This document shows, piece by piece, positions 33,039-41,543 of a stretch of 64,000 bases of DNA (position 1 is its first letter; each line of letters opens with the position of its first letter). Both the position numbers and the translations under genes were made by a program. The stretch is from Rhizobium albus (GTDB lineage Bacteria > Pseudomonadota > Alphaproteobacteria > Rhizobiales > Rhizobiaceae): NCBI GenBank assembly GCA_030160035.1, contig BSNO01000003.1:372001-436000 (forward strand), given 5' to 3'. The notes beneath the pieces are model-generated. The model searched no databases and was not told the origin of the DNA. It worked only from the letters and a program-made list of their open reading frames with translations.

Positions 33039-35050
33039 AGACCCCCGAACGCGACGCGCCAGGTGTCGTCGAATGGTTCCGCATCGGCGAACATGACGCG
33101 GTAGACGACGCGCTGCGCCTGATGCGCGCGATCGGCGTCAATCGCCTGCGGACCCATCTCTCCTGGGCCGACTATCACACGACGGAGGGGCGTGCATGGT
33201 ACGACTGGCTGATGCCGAAGCTCTCGTCCGAGGTCGAGCTTCTGCCTTGCGTGCATTACACGCCGCCTTCGCTTTCCGAGAACGGCAAGTCAAACGGCCC
33301 GCCGAAGGACCTCCAGGCGCTTGCAGACTTCGCCGACGAGATCATCACGCGCTACGGCGCGCATTTCGAGGCGCTGGAACTCTGGAACGAGCCCAACAAT
33401 CTGCTGGATTGGGACTGGCGGCTCGATAACGACTGGGTGAAATTCTGCACCATGCTGGGCATGGCGGCGCACTGGACGAAGGCGCGGGGAAAGAAGGCCG
33501 TGCTTGGCGGTCTTTGTCCGACGGACCAGAACCTGCTGCGCGTCATGGGCGAACGCGGACTGTTCGAGCATCTCGATGTCGTCGGCATCCACGGCTTTCC
33601 CGGAACGTGGGACAGCGAAGAGGCTGCATGGGACGGCTGGGAAGACCTTCTAGCGGCGACACGCGCGACGGTCGGCCCCTTCAACCCGAACCTCGAATTC
33701 TGGATCACCGAGACCGGGTATTCCACCTGGCGCCGTGATGGAGCGGCTCAGGCCAGGCGTTATCTCGAGGCCATGGGGTCAACGGCCGATCGCGTCTACT
33801 GGTATGCGCTCAGGGACCTGCCGGTCCATGTGGCGAGCCAGGAAGGCTACCATTTCGACGAACGGCATTATCATCTCGGTCTCCACGATGAGACCGGCCA
33901 TCCGAAGCTGACCGCGCGGCTTCTGGCGCATGGAGGTCCGGCTTTGCTCGCCGAGGTGCTGTCCCTGGCGCGGCCGGCGCCGGCGATCGTCGGGCGCAAG
34001 CCCATCGTCGTTACCGGCGGCGCCGGCTTCATCGGCAGCAATGTGGCGGCAAGTCTGGCAGCCGACGGCCACGATGTGCTTGTTCTCGATGCGTTGATGC
34101 GCGACGGCGTCGAGAGCAATCTCGCCTGGCTTCGGCAGCGTCATCCGCAACGCATAAGCGCGATCATCGGCGATATCCGAGACGTGGATGTCTGCCGCGA
34201 AGCGATGCGGGACGCGGCCGGTGTCTTCCACTTCGCCGCGCAGGTCGCCGTCACCTCGAGCCTCGTCGAACCGGTGGAAGATTTCGGCATCAATCTCTCC
34301 GGCACGGTCAACATGCTGGAAGCAACGCGGCGCAAGCCGGTGCCATTCATTTTCGCCAGCACGAACAAGGTTTACGGTGATCTTGCAGATGTCGCGCTGA
34401 CGTTGAACGACGGCGGTTACCGCCCGGTCGACGGCAAGCTGCACAAGTCGGGGGTCGGCGAGAGCCGGCCAATCGAATTTCACACGCCTTACGGCTGCTC
34501 GAAGGGCGCGGCCGACCAGTATGTGCTCGACTATGCCCGCAGCTATCAGGTGCCCACGGCGGTGCTGCGCATGAGCTGCATCTACGGCCAGCGGCAATTC
34601 GGCACCGAAGATCAGGGCTGGGTCGCGCATTTCCTCATCCGTGCGCTGAAGGGCGAGCCGATCACCATCTATGGCGATGGGCACCAGGTGCGCGACATCC
34701 TGCATGTGGATGACGCGGTGCGCGCTTACCGTACCGTCTTCGACCGTATCGGCGACGTCTCGGGCGAGGCGTTTAATCTCGGCGGCGGGCCGCGCAATGC
34801 GGTCAGCCTGCGCAGTCTGATCGCCCATATCGAAAGCGTGACGGGGCGGGCGGTCGATACGCGGTTCGAGGATTGGCGGCAGGGCGATCAACGCTACTAC
34901 GTCTCCGACACAAGTCGGCTCACCGACAAGCTCGGCGTGAAGCCGAGCATCGACTGGCGTCGGGGCGTCGAGGCGCTGCGCAACTGGCTGGAAGATGCCG
35001 TCGTGCCAGCGCATTCCCATCCTGCCAATCCCATTTCAGAGGTGCTCTAG
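33035..35050 (+). CDS. Fusion: GH-A clan glycoside-hydrolase-like domain + CDP-paratose/tyvelose 2-epimerase-like domain
   Basis: 671 residues. Residues 1 to about 300 look like a TIM-barrel glycosidase of clan GH-A (GH39/GH5-like): putative acid/base Glu119 in ELWNEPN and nucleophile Glu226 in WITETGYS. No signal peptide, so it is cytoplasmic. From about residue 320 an extended SDR begins (VVTGGAGFIGSN) with STNKVYG, PYGCSKGAADQYV and SCIYGQRQFGTEDQGW, the pattern of RfbE-type CDP-tyvelose/paratose 2-epimerases. A cytoplasmic hydrolase fused to a nucleotide-sugar epimerase is odd; it might process a lipid-linked or soluble glycoside intermediate. It overlaps the upstream gene by four bases and abuts the radical SAM gene with no gap. 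Confidence 0.88.
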   Translation: MKTPERDAPGVVEWFRIGEHDAVDDALRLMRAIGVNRLRTHLSWADYHTTEGRAWYDWLMPKLSSEVELLPCVHYTPPSLSENGKSNGPPKDLQALADFADEIITRYGAHFEALELWNEPNNLLDWDWRLDNDWVKFCTMLGMAAHWTKARGKKAVLGGLCPTDQNLLRVMGERGLFEHLDVVGIHGFPGTWDSEEAAWDGWEDLLAATRATVGPFNPNLEFWITETGYSTWRRDGAAQARRYLEAMGSTADRVYWYALRDLPVHVASQEGYHFDERHYHLGLHDETGHPKLTARLLAHGGPALLAEVLSLARPAPAIVGRKPIVVTGGAGFIGSNVAASLAADGHDVLVLDALMRDGVESNLAWLRQRHPQRISAIIGDIRDVDVCREAMRDAAGVFHFAAQVAVTSSLVEPVEDFGINLSGTVNMLEATRRKPVPFIFASTNKVYGDLADVALTLNDGGYRPVDGKLHKSGVGESRPIEFHTPYGCSKGAADQYVLDYARSYQVPTAVLRMSCIYGQRQFGTEDQGWVAHFLIRALKGEPITIYGDGHQVRDILHVDDAVRAYRTVFDRIGDVSGEAFNLGGGPRNAVSLRSLIAHIESVTGRAVDTRFEDWRQGDQRYYVSDTSRLTDKLGVKPSIDWRRGVEALRNWLEDAVVPAHSHPANPISEVL

Positions 35051-36349
35051 ATGCGCATTGCGCTGGTCAATCCCGCCTGGGATTACACGAACTCCATCTA
35101 TTTCGGCTGCCGCGAAGCGCATCTGCCGCTGGAACTCGGTTACGCCCGGGCTTTTCTGCTCGCTACCGGCCATGAGGCAGTGATTTTCGACGGCCAGCTG
35201 GAAGAGCGTGACAACCAGGCTCTCGGCGATGCGGTGGCGGCGTTCGCGCCGGATGTCACTGTCGTTGCCACCGCGCCGACCTATCTCTTCTGGCGCTGTG
35301 CGCCACCCGAGCTGCGGGTGCCGGCCGAGTTTCTGGCGCATCTCGATGGGCGCGGCGGGATGACCGTCGCGGTCGGGCCGCATGGCTCGGTAACACCTCG
35401 GCCGACCTTGCAAAAGCTCGGATGCGATTTGGTCGTCATGGGCGAATGCGAGGAAACGATCGCAGAACTCGTGGCCGCGAACCTCGATCGTGCGGCGGTA
35501 TCCGGAACGGCCTGGCTCGATACCGCGGGCGAACTGGTCGCACGCGGCGGGCCCCGCGCCAGCACCTTCGTCGATCATCCTCCGCTCTCCTGGCCGGCTG
35601 AATGGGTGAAGCGGCATCACCACCATCATCACCGGTTCGATGGCGTGGCCGATGGTCCGGGCGCCGAAGTGGAGGCCTCGCGCGGCTGCCCATACAACTG
35701 CTCCTTCTGCGCAAAGATCGATTTCCGCGACAAGTACCGCCGGCGCGCGCTCGCACCGCTGCTTCAAGAGATCGACGGTCTCATCGCGCAAGGGGTCACC
35801 TACCTCTATTTCATCGACGAAATTTTCCTCCCGCAGGAGCCGCTCCTGCGTGCGCTGGCGGAGCGGGATGTGCGCTTCGGCATCCAGACCCGGATCGATC
35901 TCTGGAAGCCGGACATGCTGGAGCTTCTGGGAGCAGCGGGCTGCGTCTCCATCGAAGCGGGCGTCGAGAGCCTGACCGTGGAAGGCCGCGCGGCGCTCGA
36001 CAAGAAGTGCCGCATGACGACGGAGGAATTGACGGATCGGCTCAGCCACGCACGGCGCTTCGTCCCATTCGTGCAGGCGAACCTGATCGAAACGGTGAGC
36101 GATGACGCGATCACCGTCGAGCGCTGGCGTGAGGCGATGCGCGCGGCCGATGTATGGGCCAATGATCCCGTGCCGCTTTACCCATATCCGAGTTCGCCCG
36201 ACTATCGAAAGCTGTGGGGCGCACCCGACGATCTCGCCTGGGAGCGGGCCCATGCCCATTATCTCGAAGCTTTCCGGCAGTTCAGCGATATTCAGGAGCA
36301 GATGCCGCTCCCGCTCGCGCAGCTGGAGGCTTCATGCTCGCACCGGTGA
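35051..36349 (+). CDS. B12-binding domain radical SAM protein
   Basis: 432 residues. About 1-170 is a cobalamin-binding Rossmann-like domain (MRIALVNPAWDY, then AVGPHGSVTP and MGECEETIAELV). The radical SAM core follows with Cys213, Cys217 and Cys220 (CPYNCSFC) for the 4Fe-4S cluster. Just before it is a natural run of six histidines (189-194). B12-dependent radical SAM enzymes typically methylate unactivated carbons or rearrange substrates. I recall a TIGRFAM of this kind (TIGR04295) described as belonging to an oligosaccharide-type cluster, but cannot verify that here. The start directly follows the stop of the fusion gene. Confidence 0.92.
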   Translation: MRIALVNPAWDYTNSIYFGCREAHLPLELGYARAFLLATGHEAVIFDGQLEERDNQALGDAVAAFAPDVTVVATAPTYLFWRCAPPELRVPAEFLAHLDGRGGMTVAVGPHGSVTPRPTLQKLGCDLVVMGECEETIAELVAANLDRAAVSGTAWLDTAGELVARGGPRASTFVDHPPLSWPAEWVKRHHHHHHRFDGVADGPGAEVEASRGCPYNCSFCAKIDFRDKYRRRALAPLLQEIDGLIAQGVTYLYFIDEIFLPQEPLLRALAERDVRFGIQTRIDLWKPDMLELLGAAGCVSIEAGVESLTVEGRAALDKKCRMTTEELTDRLSHARRFVPFVQANLIETVSDDAITVERWREAMRAADVWANDPVPLYPYPSSPDYRKLWGAPDDLAWERAHAHYLEAFRQFSDIQEQMPLPLAQLEASCSHR

Positions 36350-37494
36350 ACCACCCTTCGAGCAAAGTACGAAAGATTGCGCTGACGACCGATGCCGTCG
36401 GCGGCGTCTGGACCTACACGCTCGATCTGGCGAAGGCACTGGCCGCGTCCGGCATCGAGGTCGAGCTCATCGTTCTCGGCCCTGCGCCGGCGCTGCATCA
36501 GCAGCATGACGTCGCTGCCGTCCCGGGCATCCGGCTCAGCATGTTCGATCTGCCGCTCGATTGGACCGTCGCGAATCCATCCGAACTCAAAGATGCCAGC
36601 GCCGCACTCTTTGCACTCATGAGGACTCTCGGCGTCGACCTCATCCACTTGAACAGTCCGGGGTTGGCAATAGCTGCGACGGACGACGTGCCTCTGGTGC
36701 TCGGGCTCCATTCCTGCGTCACGTCCTGGTGGCAGGCGGTCCGGCCTGGCGAACCGATGCCGGCCGATCTCTCGTGGCGGCATGGCTTTGTCAGCCGAGC
36801 CTTGAGCAGCGCCGATGCGGTGATCGTCCCCAGCCGGTCGTTCGGCGACACGGCCCGCCGGATCTATGGCGAGAGCATCCGCATCCTCCCGATCCACAAT
36901 GGCCGTCGGTCTACTGGTATCCGACACTCGGCTGAGGATAAGAACACCTCGCTTGTGCTTACGGCGGGGCGCCTCTGGGACGAGGCCAAAGGGGCGGCAA
37001 CGCTGGACGCGGCTGCAGGCTTGATGTCGCGCCCGATCCATGCGGCGGGACAGCTCGCCGATCCCATGACGGGAGCGACGAGCGCGCAATTCGACAACCT
37101 CAAGACGCTCGGGACACTTCCGGCGCAGGAGATGCGCTCATGGCTCGAACGCGCGGGTATCTTCGTGTCCGCTGCCCGCTACGAACCCTTCGGGCTTGGC
37201 GTGCTGGAAGCAGCACAGGCAGGCTCGGCGCTCGTTCTTTCGGACATCGATACCTTTCGCGAACTCTGGAACGACGCCGCGATCTTCGCGGCCCCGGGCG
37301 ATCCTGCCGCCTTTGCCGATGCGATTGAGACTCTGATCGCCCAACCGCAACGGCAGACCGAACTCGGCGCGCGCGCCCGAAGACGGGCAGAGGCCTACAC
37401 GATCGATCGCATGGTCGCGGAGACGTCGGCGCTCTACGCCGAACTCGTCGCCCACCATGTGCCCCGATCCATCCTCAGCGGAGCGACTGCATGA
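36334..37494 (+). CDS. Glycosyltransferase family 4 protein
   Basis: 386 residues from ATG 36334, preceded by GGAGG and overlapping the radical SAM gene by 16 bases; a longer frame to 36214 is excluded. The GT-B fold is visible: TTDAVGGVWTYTLDLAKAL at the N-terminus, HSCVTSWW in the middle, then GRLWDEAKG and SAARYEPFGLGVLEAAQAG, which contains the nucleotide-sugar E-x7-E type motif (EPFGLGVLE). It should transfer a sugar from a nucleotide donor to the growing glycan or aglycone. Donor cannot be read; UDP-GlcA or UDP-Xyl are made by cluster enzymes. Confidence 0.9.
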   Translation: MLAPVNHPSSKVRKIALTTDAVGGVWTYTLDLAKALAASGIEVELIVLGPAPALHQQHDVAAVPGIRLSMFDLPLDWTVANPSELKDASAALFALMRTLGVDLIHLNSPGLAIAATDDVPLVLGLHSCVTSWWQAVRPGEPMPADLSWRHGFVSRALSSADAVIVPSRSFGDTARRIYGESIRILPIHNGRRSTGIRHSAEDKNTSLVLTAGRLWDEAKGAATLDAAAGLMSRPIHAAGQLADPMTGATSAQFDNLKTLGTLPAQEMRSWLERAGIFVSAARYEPFGLGVLEAAQAGSALVLSDIDTFRELWNDAAIFAAPGDPAAFADAIETLIAQPQRQTELGARARRRAEAYTIDRMVAETSALYAELVAHHVPRSILSGATA

Positions 37495-38588
37495 AGATCG
37501 TATATTTCACCCATTCGCTGCGTTCGTGCTGGAACCACGGCAACGCGCATTTTGTCCGCGGCGTGGTACGGGCGCTCGTCGCGCTCGGCCATGATGTCGA
37601 TGTGGTCGAGCCTGAAGATGGGTGGAGCCTGACACAACTGAAGAATGATCGGGGGGAAGAGGCGCTCGGGAAGTTCTTTCGCGCCTTTCCCGATCTGAAC
37701 AGCCAGTTCTATCGGCCGGCCGAGATCGAAGCCATCGTGGACGGCGCCGATGTCGTGATCGCGCATGAGTGGACCGAGCGCGACGTGCTCGCAAGCCTCG
37801 GCTCCCTACGACGTCGCGGCTCGACCTTCCGGCTTCTTTTCCACGACACCCATCACCGGGCCGTCAGCGACCCCACATCGATCGAGCGGGAACTGCTGCA
37901 GGATTTCGACGCTGTTCTTGCGTTCGGTGAAAGCCTGTCGGACGTCTATCGCGGCTGGGGATTTACGGCGTTCACCTGGCACGAGGCCGCCGATACATCA
38001 CATTTCTACCCCCGCCACAGTTTGCATCGCGAGGGCGTCGTCTGGATCGGGAACTGGGGCGACGGGGAGCGGACGGAAGAACTCGAGACCTACCTCTTTC
38101 GTCCGGTGCAGGAAGAAAACCTGCCGCTGACCATTCGCGGTGTCCGTTATCCCGAAAACGCTCGCGCGCGGCTTCGCGAAATCGGCGCGCATTACGGCGG
38201 GTGGATCGCCAATGTCGACGCTCCCGACCTCTTCGCCCACCATCTCATGACCGTGCATGTGCCACGACGCTTTTATGTCGAGAACCTGCCGGGCATACCG
38301 ACGATCCGGATGTTCGAGGCGCTTGCCTGCGGCATTCCGCTCGTCTCGGCAGCCTGGCCAGATGAAGAGAGGCTTTTCCGGAAGGGAGATTACCTCATCG
38401 CCCATTCCGGGGATGAGATGCGTCGTCATCTGCGCGCGCTGAAACAAGATGCAGGACTGCGTAACGAACTTGCGGAGCGTGGCCGTGCGACCATCCTCGC
38501 GCGCCACAGCTGCGCTCACCGCGCCGCGGAACTGATCGCGATCGTCGAAGACCTCGACGCCCCTCACACGGAAAGGGGTGCCGCATGA
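37491..38588 (+). CDS. CgeB-like glycosyltransferase, first of three paralogues
   Basis: 365 residues of the CgeB/GT4-like group. It starts MKIVYFTHSLRSCWNHGNAH with FVRGVVRALVALGHDVDVVE, contains WIGNWGDGERTEEL in the linker and ends with the C-terminal glycosyltransferase domain (GIPTIRMFEALACGIPLVSA). It overlaps its neighbours by four bases at each end. Its two downstream neighbours have the same layout and length, so all three probably arose by tandem duplication and add successive sugars or use different donors. It is the most diverged of the three (HGNAHF in place of xGxATTYRG). Confidence 0.86.
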   Translation: MKIVYFTHSLRSCWNHGNAHFVRGVVRALVALGHDVDVVEPEDGWSLTQLKNDRGEEALGKFFRAFPDLNSQFYRPAEIEAIVDGADVVIAHEWTERDVLASLGSLRRRGSTFRLLFHDTHHRAVSDPTSIERELLQDFDAVLAFGESLSDVYRGWGFTAFTWHEAADTSHFYPRHSLHREGVVWIGNWGDGERTEELETYLFRPVQEENLPLTIRGVRYPENARARLREIGAHYGGWIANVDAPDLFAHHLMTVHVPRRFYVENLPGIPTIRMFEALACGIPLVSAAWPDEERLFRKGDYLIAHSGDEMRRHLRALKQDAGLRNELAERGRATILARHSCAHRAAELIAIVEDLDAPHTERGAA

Positions 38589-39688
38589 CCAGCATCGCGT
38601 TCTACGGCTCGAGCCTTCTGTCGTCCTACTGGAACGGGGCCGCCACCTATTACCGCGGAATTCTCAAGGCGCTGGCTACGCTCGGCTACGAAATCACGTT
38701 TTACGAGCCCGATGCGTTCGACCGGCAACAGAACCGTGACATGGATGAGCCGGACTGGGCGCGCGTCGTCGTCTATGCCGCCACCCCTTCAGGCCTCGCG
38801 GAGGCTCTTGAGGGAGCCCGCAATGCCGACATTGTCGTCAAGGCAAGCGGCGTCGGCGTGTTCGACGATGAACTTGTGGCAGCGCTTCTGACCCATGCGC
38901 GGAGCGACGCGCTCAAGATCTTCTGGGATGTCGATGCGCCGGCGACGCTTGCGGCGCTGCGTGACGATCCGAATGCGGTTCTCCACCGCATCCTGCCGAA
39001 GCTCGATGTCGTGCTGACCTATGGGGGCGGCGATCCGGTCGTCACCGCCTATGAGGCACTCGGTGCGAAACGGTGTCTTCCGGTCTATAACGGGCTTGAT
39101 CCCGACACCCATTTTCCAGTGCCGCCCAACCCGCGCTTTGATGCCGATCTTGCCTTTCTCGGCAACCGGCTTCCCGACCGCGAGGCACGCGTCGGCACGT
39201 ATTTCTTCGACGCGGCGCGGCGCCTGCCGGAGCGACGCTTCATCATCGGCGGTTCAGGATGGGAGCCGCATCAGCTTCCGGAGAATGTTTCCCACATCGG
39301 CCATGTCGGCACGAAGGACCACAATGCCTTCAATCGCTCGCCGCTCGCCGTGCTGAACATCTCGCGCGACGCCATGGCCTCGGTCGGATTCTCACCGGCA
39401 ACCCGCGTTTTCGAAGCGGCGGGGGCAGGGGCGTGCCTCATCACCGATGCATGGGAAGGGCTGGAACTCTTTTTGGAGCCGGATGTCGAGGTTCTGGTCG
39501 TCAACGGGACCGAAGACGTCGTTCGAACCTTGCAGAACCTGACACCGGAGCGCGCCAACGCGATCGGCGAAGCCGCGCGGCGCCGGGTTCTTGCAGACCA
39601 CACTTATGCCAGCCGGGCGCTTCTCCTCGATGGGGAACTGCGCGCGCTTCTCGCAGACGCTTCGGGCAACGACAGGATGATCGCATGA
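38585..39688 (+). CDS. CgeB-like glycosyltransferase, second of three paralogues
   Basis: 367 residues, starting MTSIAFYGSSLLSSYWNGAA with TYYRGILKALATLGYEITFYE. The middle has LDVVLTYGGGDPV and LPVYNGLDPDTHF, and the C-terminal domain FLGNRLPDREARVG, FSPATRVFEAAGAGACLITD and WEGLELF. This is the same architecture as the following paralogue, with which it shares the TYxRG-LKAL start and the SPxxRxFEAA motif. It acts in the cytoplasm or at the inner membrane on the cluster's glycan; donor unknown. Four-base overlaps on both sides. Confidence 0.87.
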   Translation: MTSIAFYGSSLLSSYWNGAATYYRGILKALATLGYEITFYEPDAFDRQQNRDMDEPDWARVVVYAATPSGLAEALEGARNADIVVKASGVGVFDDELVAALLTHARSDALKIFWDVDAPATLAALRDDPNAVLHRILPKLDVVLTYGGGDPVVTAYEALGAKRCLPVYNGLDPDTHFPVPPNPRFDADLAFLGNRLPDREARVGTYFFDAARRLPERRFIIGGSGWEPHQLPENVSHIGHVGTKDHNAFNRSPLAVLNISRDAMASVGFSPATRVFEAAGAGACLITDAWEGLELFLEPDVEVLVVNGTEDVVRTLQNLTPERANAIGEAARRRVLADHTYASRALLLDGELRALLADASGNDRMIA

Positions 39689-40755
39689 AACTCGTCTTCT
39701 TCGGCCTCAGTCTCTCTTCATCCTGGGGTAACGGCCACGCCACGACGTACAGAGGTCTTCTAAAGGCGCTCCACGACCGCGGCCACGAGATCCTGTTCTA
39801 CGAGGCCGACGTGCCGTGGTATGCCGATCATCGCGATCTGCCGGATCCTGACTATTGCACGCTGAGACTCTATGGCAGCCTCGACGAGATCGTTGAAGCC
39901 GACCTCAGCGATGCAGACGCCGTTATCATCGGATCCTTCGTGCAGCAATCGGATGCGCTCGTCGACCTCGTCGAACGATCCGGCGCGCCACGGCTTGCCT
40001 ATTACGATATCGACACGCCGGTCACGGTCGCCAAACTCGATGCTGGCGGAGCGGATTATCTCGATCCCGCGATCATCCCGCGCTTCGATATCTATTTTTC
40101 CTTCACCGGCGGTCCCATCCTGAAAAGGCTGCAAGAGCGGTACGGCGCGCGTGACGTATGCCTGCTTGGTTGCAGCGCCGATCCAACCGTCTATCACCCG
40201 ATCGACGCATCACGACCTCACGCGCTCGGTTATCTCGGAACCTATGATCCCAGCCGGCAACCGACACTGGATCGGCTCCTCATCGAGCCGGCGCGACGGA
40301 TGCCGAACGAACGCTTCATCGTCGCCGGACCGCAATATCCGACGGACATCGACTGGCCGTCCAACATCGACCGCATCGATCACCTGCCGCCGTCACGCCA
40401 TGCCGAGTTCTACAATTCGCTCCGCTTCGCGCTGAATGTGACACGCGCCGACATGGTCGCCGCCGGCTATAGCCCGAGCGTGCGCCTGTTCGAGGCAGCC
40501 GCCTGCGGTCGCCCGGTCATCACCGATGCTTGGCCGGGGCTCGAGGCGTTCTTCTCTCCCGACCGTGAGGTGCTCGTGGCGCGCACGGCAGAGGATGTCG
40601 TGGCAATGCTCGCCATGGACGTCGCGCAAGCGGAGGCGATCGGCGAAGCCGGCCTCCGGCGTGTGCTCAAGGACCATACGGGTGACGCGCGCGCTCAAAC
40701 GCTGGAAGACGCCTTGTTCGCTTCGTCCGGCAATGCCAGGGAGGCGATCGGATGA
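39685..40755 (+). CDS. CgeB-like glycosyltransferase, third of three paralogues
   Basis: 356 residues from ATG 39685, which overlaps the preceding TGA; a longer frame to 39259 is a shadow within the second paralogue. It starts MKLVFFGLSLSSSWGNGHAT and continues TYRGLLKALHDRGHEILFYE, with DIYFSFTGGPIL, YLGTYDPSRQPTLDRL and YSPSVRLFEAAACGRPVITD followed by WPGLEAFF. Homologues of this arrangement are often annotated as spore-maturation-like proteins because of CgeB of Bacillus, though no spores are implied here. It overlaps the methyltransferase gene by four bases. Confidence 0.87.
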   Translation: MKLVFFGLSLSSSWGNGHATTYRGLLKALHDRGHEILFYEADVPWYADHRDLPDPDYCTLRLYGSLDEIVEADLSDADAVIIGSFVQQSDALVDLVERSGAPRLAYYDIDTPVTVAKLDAGGADYLDPAIIPRFDIYFSFTGGPILKRLQERYGARDVCLLGCSADPTVYHPIDASRPHALGYLGTYDPSRQPTLDRLLIEPARRMPNERFIVAGPQYPTDIDWPSNIDRIDHLPPSRHAEFYNSLRFALNVTRADMVAAGYSPSVRLFEAAACGRPVITDAWPGLEAFFSPDREVLVARTAEDVVAMLAMDVAQAEAIGEAGLRRVLKDHTGDARAQTLEDALFASSGNAREAIG

Positions 40756-41543
40756 GCCAGTCCGCGCTCACCACTGAGATCGATCGGCTCGGTCCGTGGT
40801 TTCACAACATTCATCTTCCAAGTGGCCATCAGACGGCGCCGGATCATTTCTTCGGCGATTTTCCAATGACCAAATGGCGCCAGATCGCGCCGTTTCTTCC
40901 CAAGGATTTGTCAGGCAAGACGGTTCTCGATATCGGCTGCAATGCCGGCTTCTACAGTTTCGAACTGGCGGCCCGCGGTGCTGACGTGCTCGGCATCGAC
41001 ATGGACGATCGCTATCTCGAGCAGGCGCGATGGGTGGCGCAACGCAAGCAGCTTTCCGATTGCACCAGGTTCAAAAAAGCCTCCGTCTACGAGGTTGGGA
41101 ATCTCGACGCGGGGCAGTTCGACATCGTGCTTTTCATGGGCGTCTTCTACCATCTGCGCCATCCGCTGCTGGCGCTCGATCTCATCCAGAGTCTTGAGCC
41201 CGAGCTTCTGGTTTTCCAGACGCTGACGCATGGCGACGAGGTCGTGTCTCCATTCAGCTGGACGGAAACGAATTTCCAAACCCGCGATCGGCTCGGCGAG
41301 CGTGGGTGGCCGTCCATGGCCTTTATCGAAACGACTTTCGCCGGAGACCCGACCAATTGGTGGGTGCCGAACCACGCCGGTGTCGAAGCGATGCTCAGAA
41401 GCGCCGGTTTCACCGTGACGGCGCGGCCCGGCCACGAAATCTACGTTTGCAACGCGGCTGAGGCGGCATCGAGGCCATATCTCGATGAAGCGCACCAGGA
41501 TGCCCGTTCCATCATGTCCAATGCTCAAGGATCTCAGCGATGA
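40752..41543 (+). CDS. SAM-dependent methyltransferase
   Basis: 263 residues. The class I methyltransferase signature is VLDIGCNAGFYSFELAARGA (about residues 58-77), followed by GIDMDDRYLEQARWV for the adenosine-binding acid and FDIVLFMGVFYHLRHPLLAL for post II. The N-terminus, WFHNIHLPSGHQTAPDHFFG, resembles tRNA-modifying CmoB-like and TIGR04290-type methyltransferases. Given its place in a glycan cluster, an O-methylation of sugar or aglycone is likelier than tRNA modification (inference). Four-base overlaps with both neighbours. Confidence 0.88.
   Translation: MSQSALTTEIDRLGPWFHNIHLPSGHQTAPDHFFGDFPMTKWRQIAPFLPKDLSGKTVLDIGCNAGFYSFELAARGADVLGIDMDDRYLEQARWVAQRKQLSDCTRFKKASVYEVGNLDAGQFDIVLFMGVFYHLRHPLLALDLIQSLEPELLVFQTLTHGDEVVSPFSWTETNFQTRDRLGERGWPSMAFIETTFAGDPTNWWVPNHAGVEAMLRSAGFTVTARPGHEIYVCNAAEAASRPYLDEAHQDARSIMSNAQGSQR

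Noticed and set aside
33779-35020. 413-codon minus-strand frame opposite the GH/epimerase fusion, and a similar one at 35036-36259
   Set aside because: Both are shadows of well-supported plus-strand enzymes in a tightly packed operon.
35611-35640. Hexahistidine codons as possible cloning-vector contamination
   Set aside because: They are internal, use mixed codons, and are flanked by normal radical SAM sequence inside a native operon.
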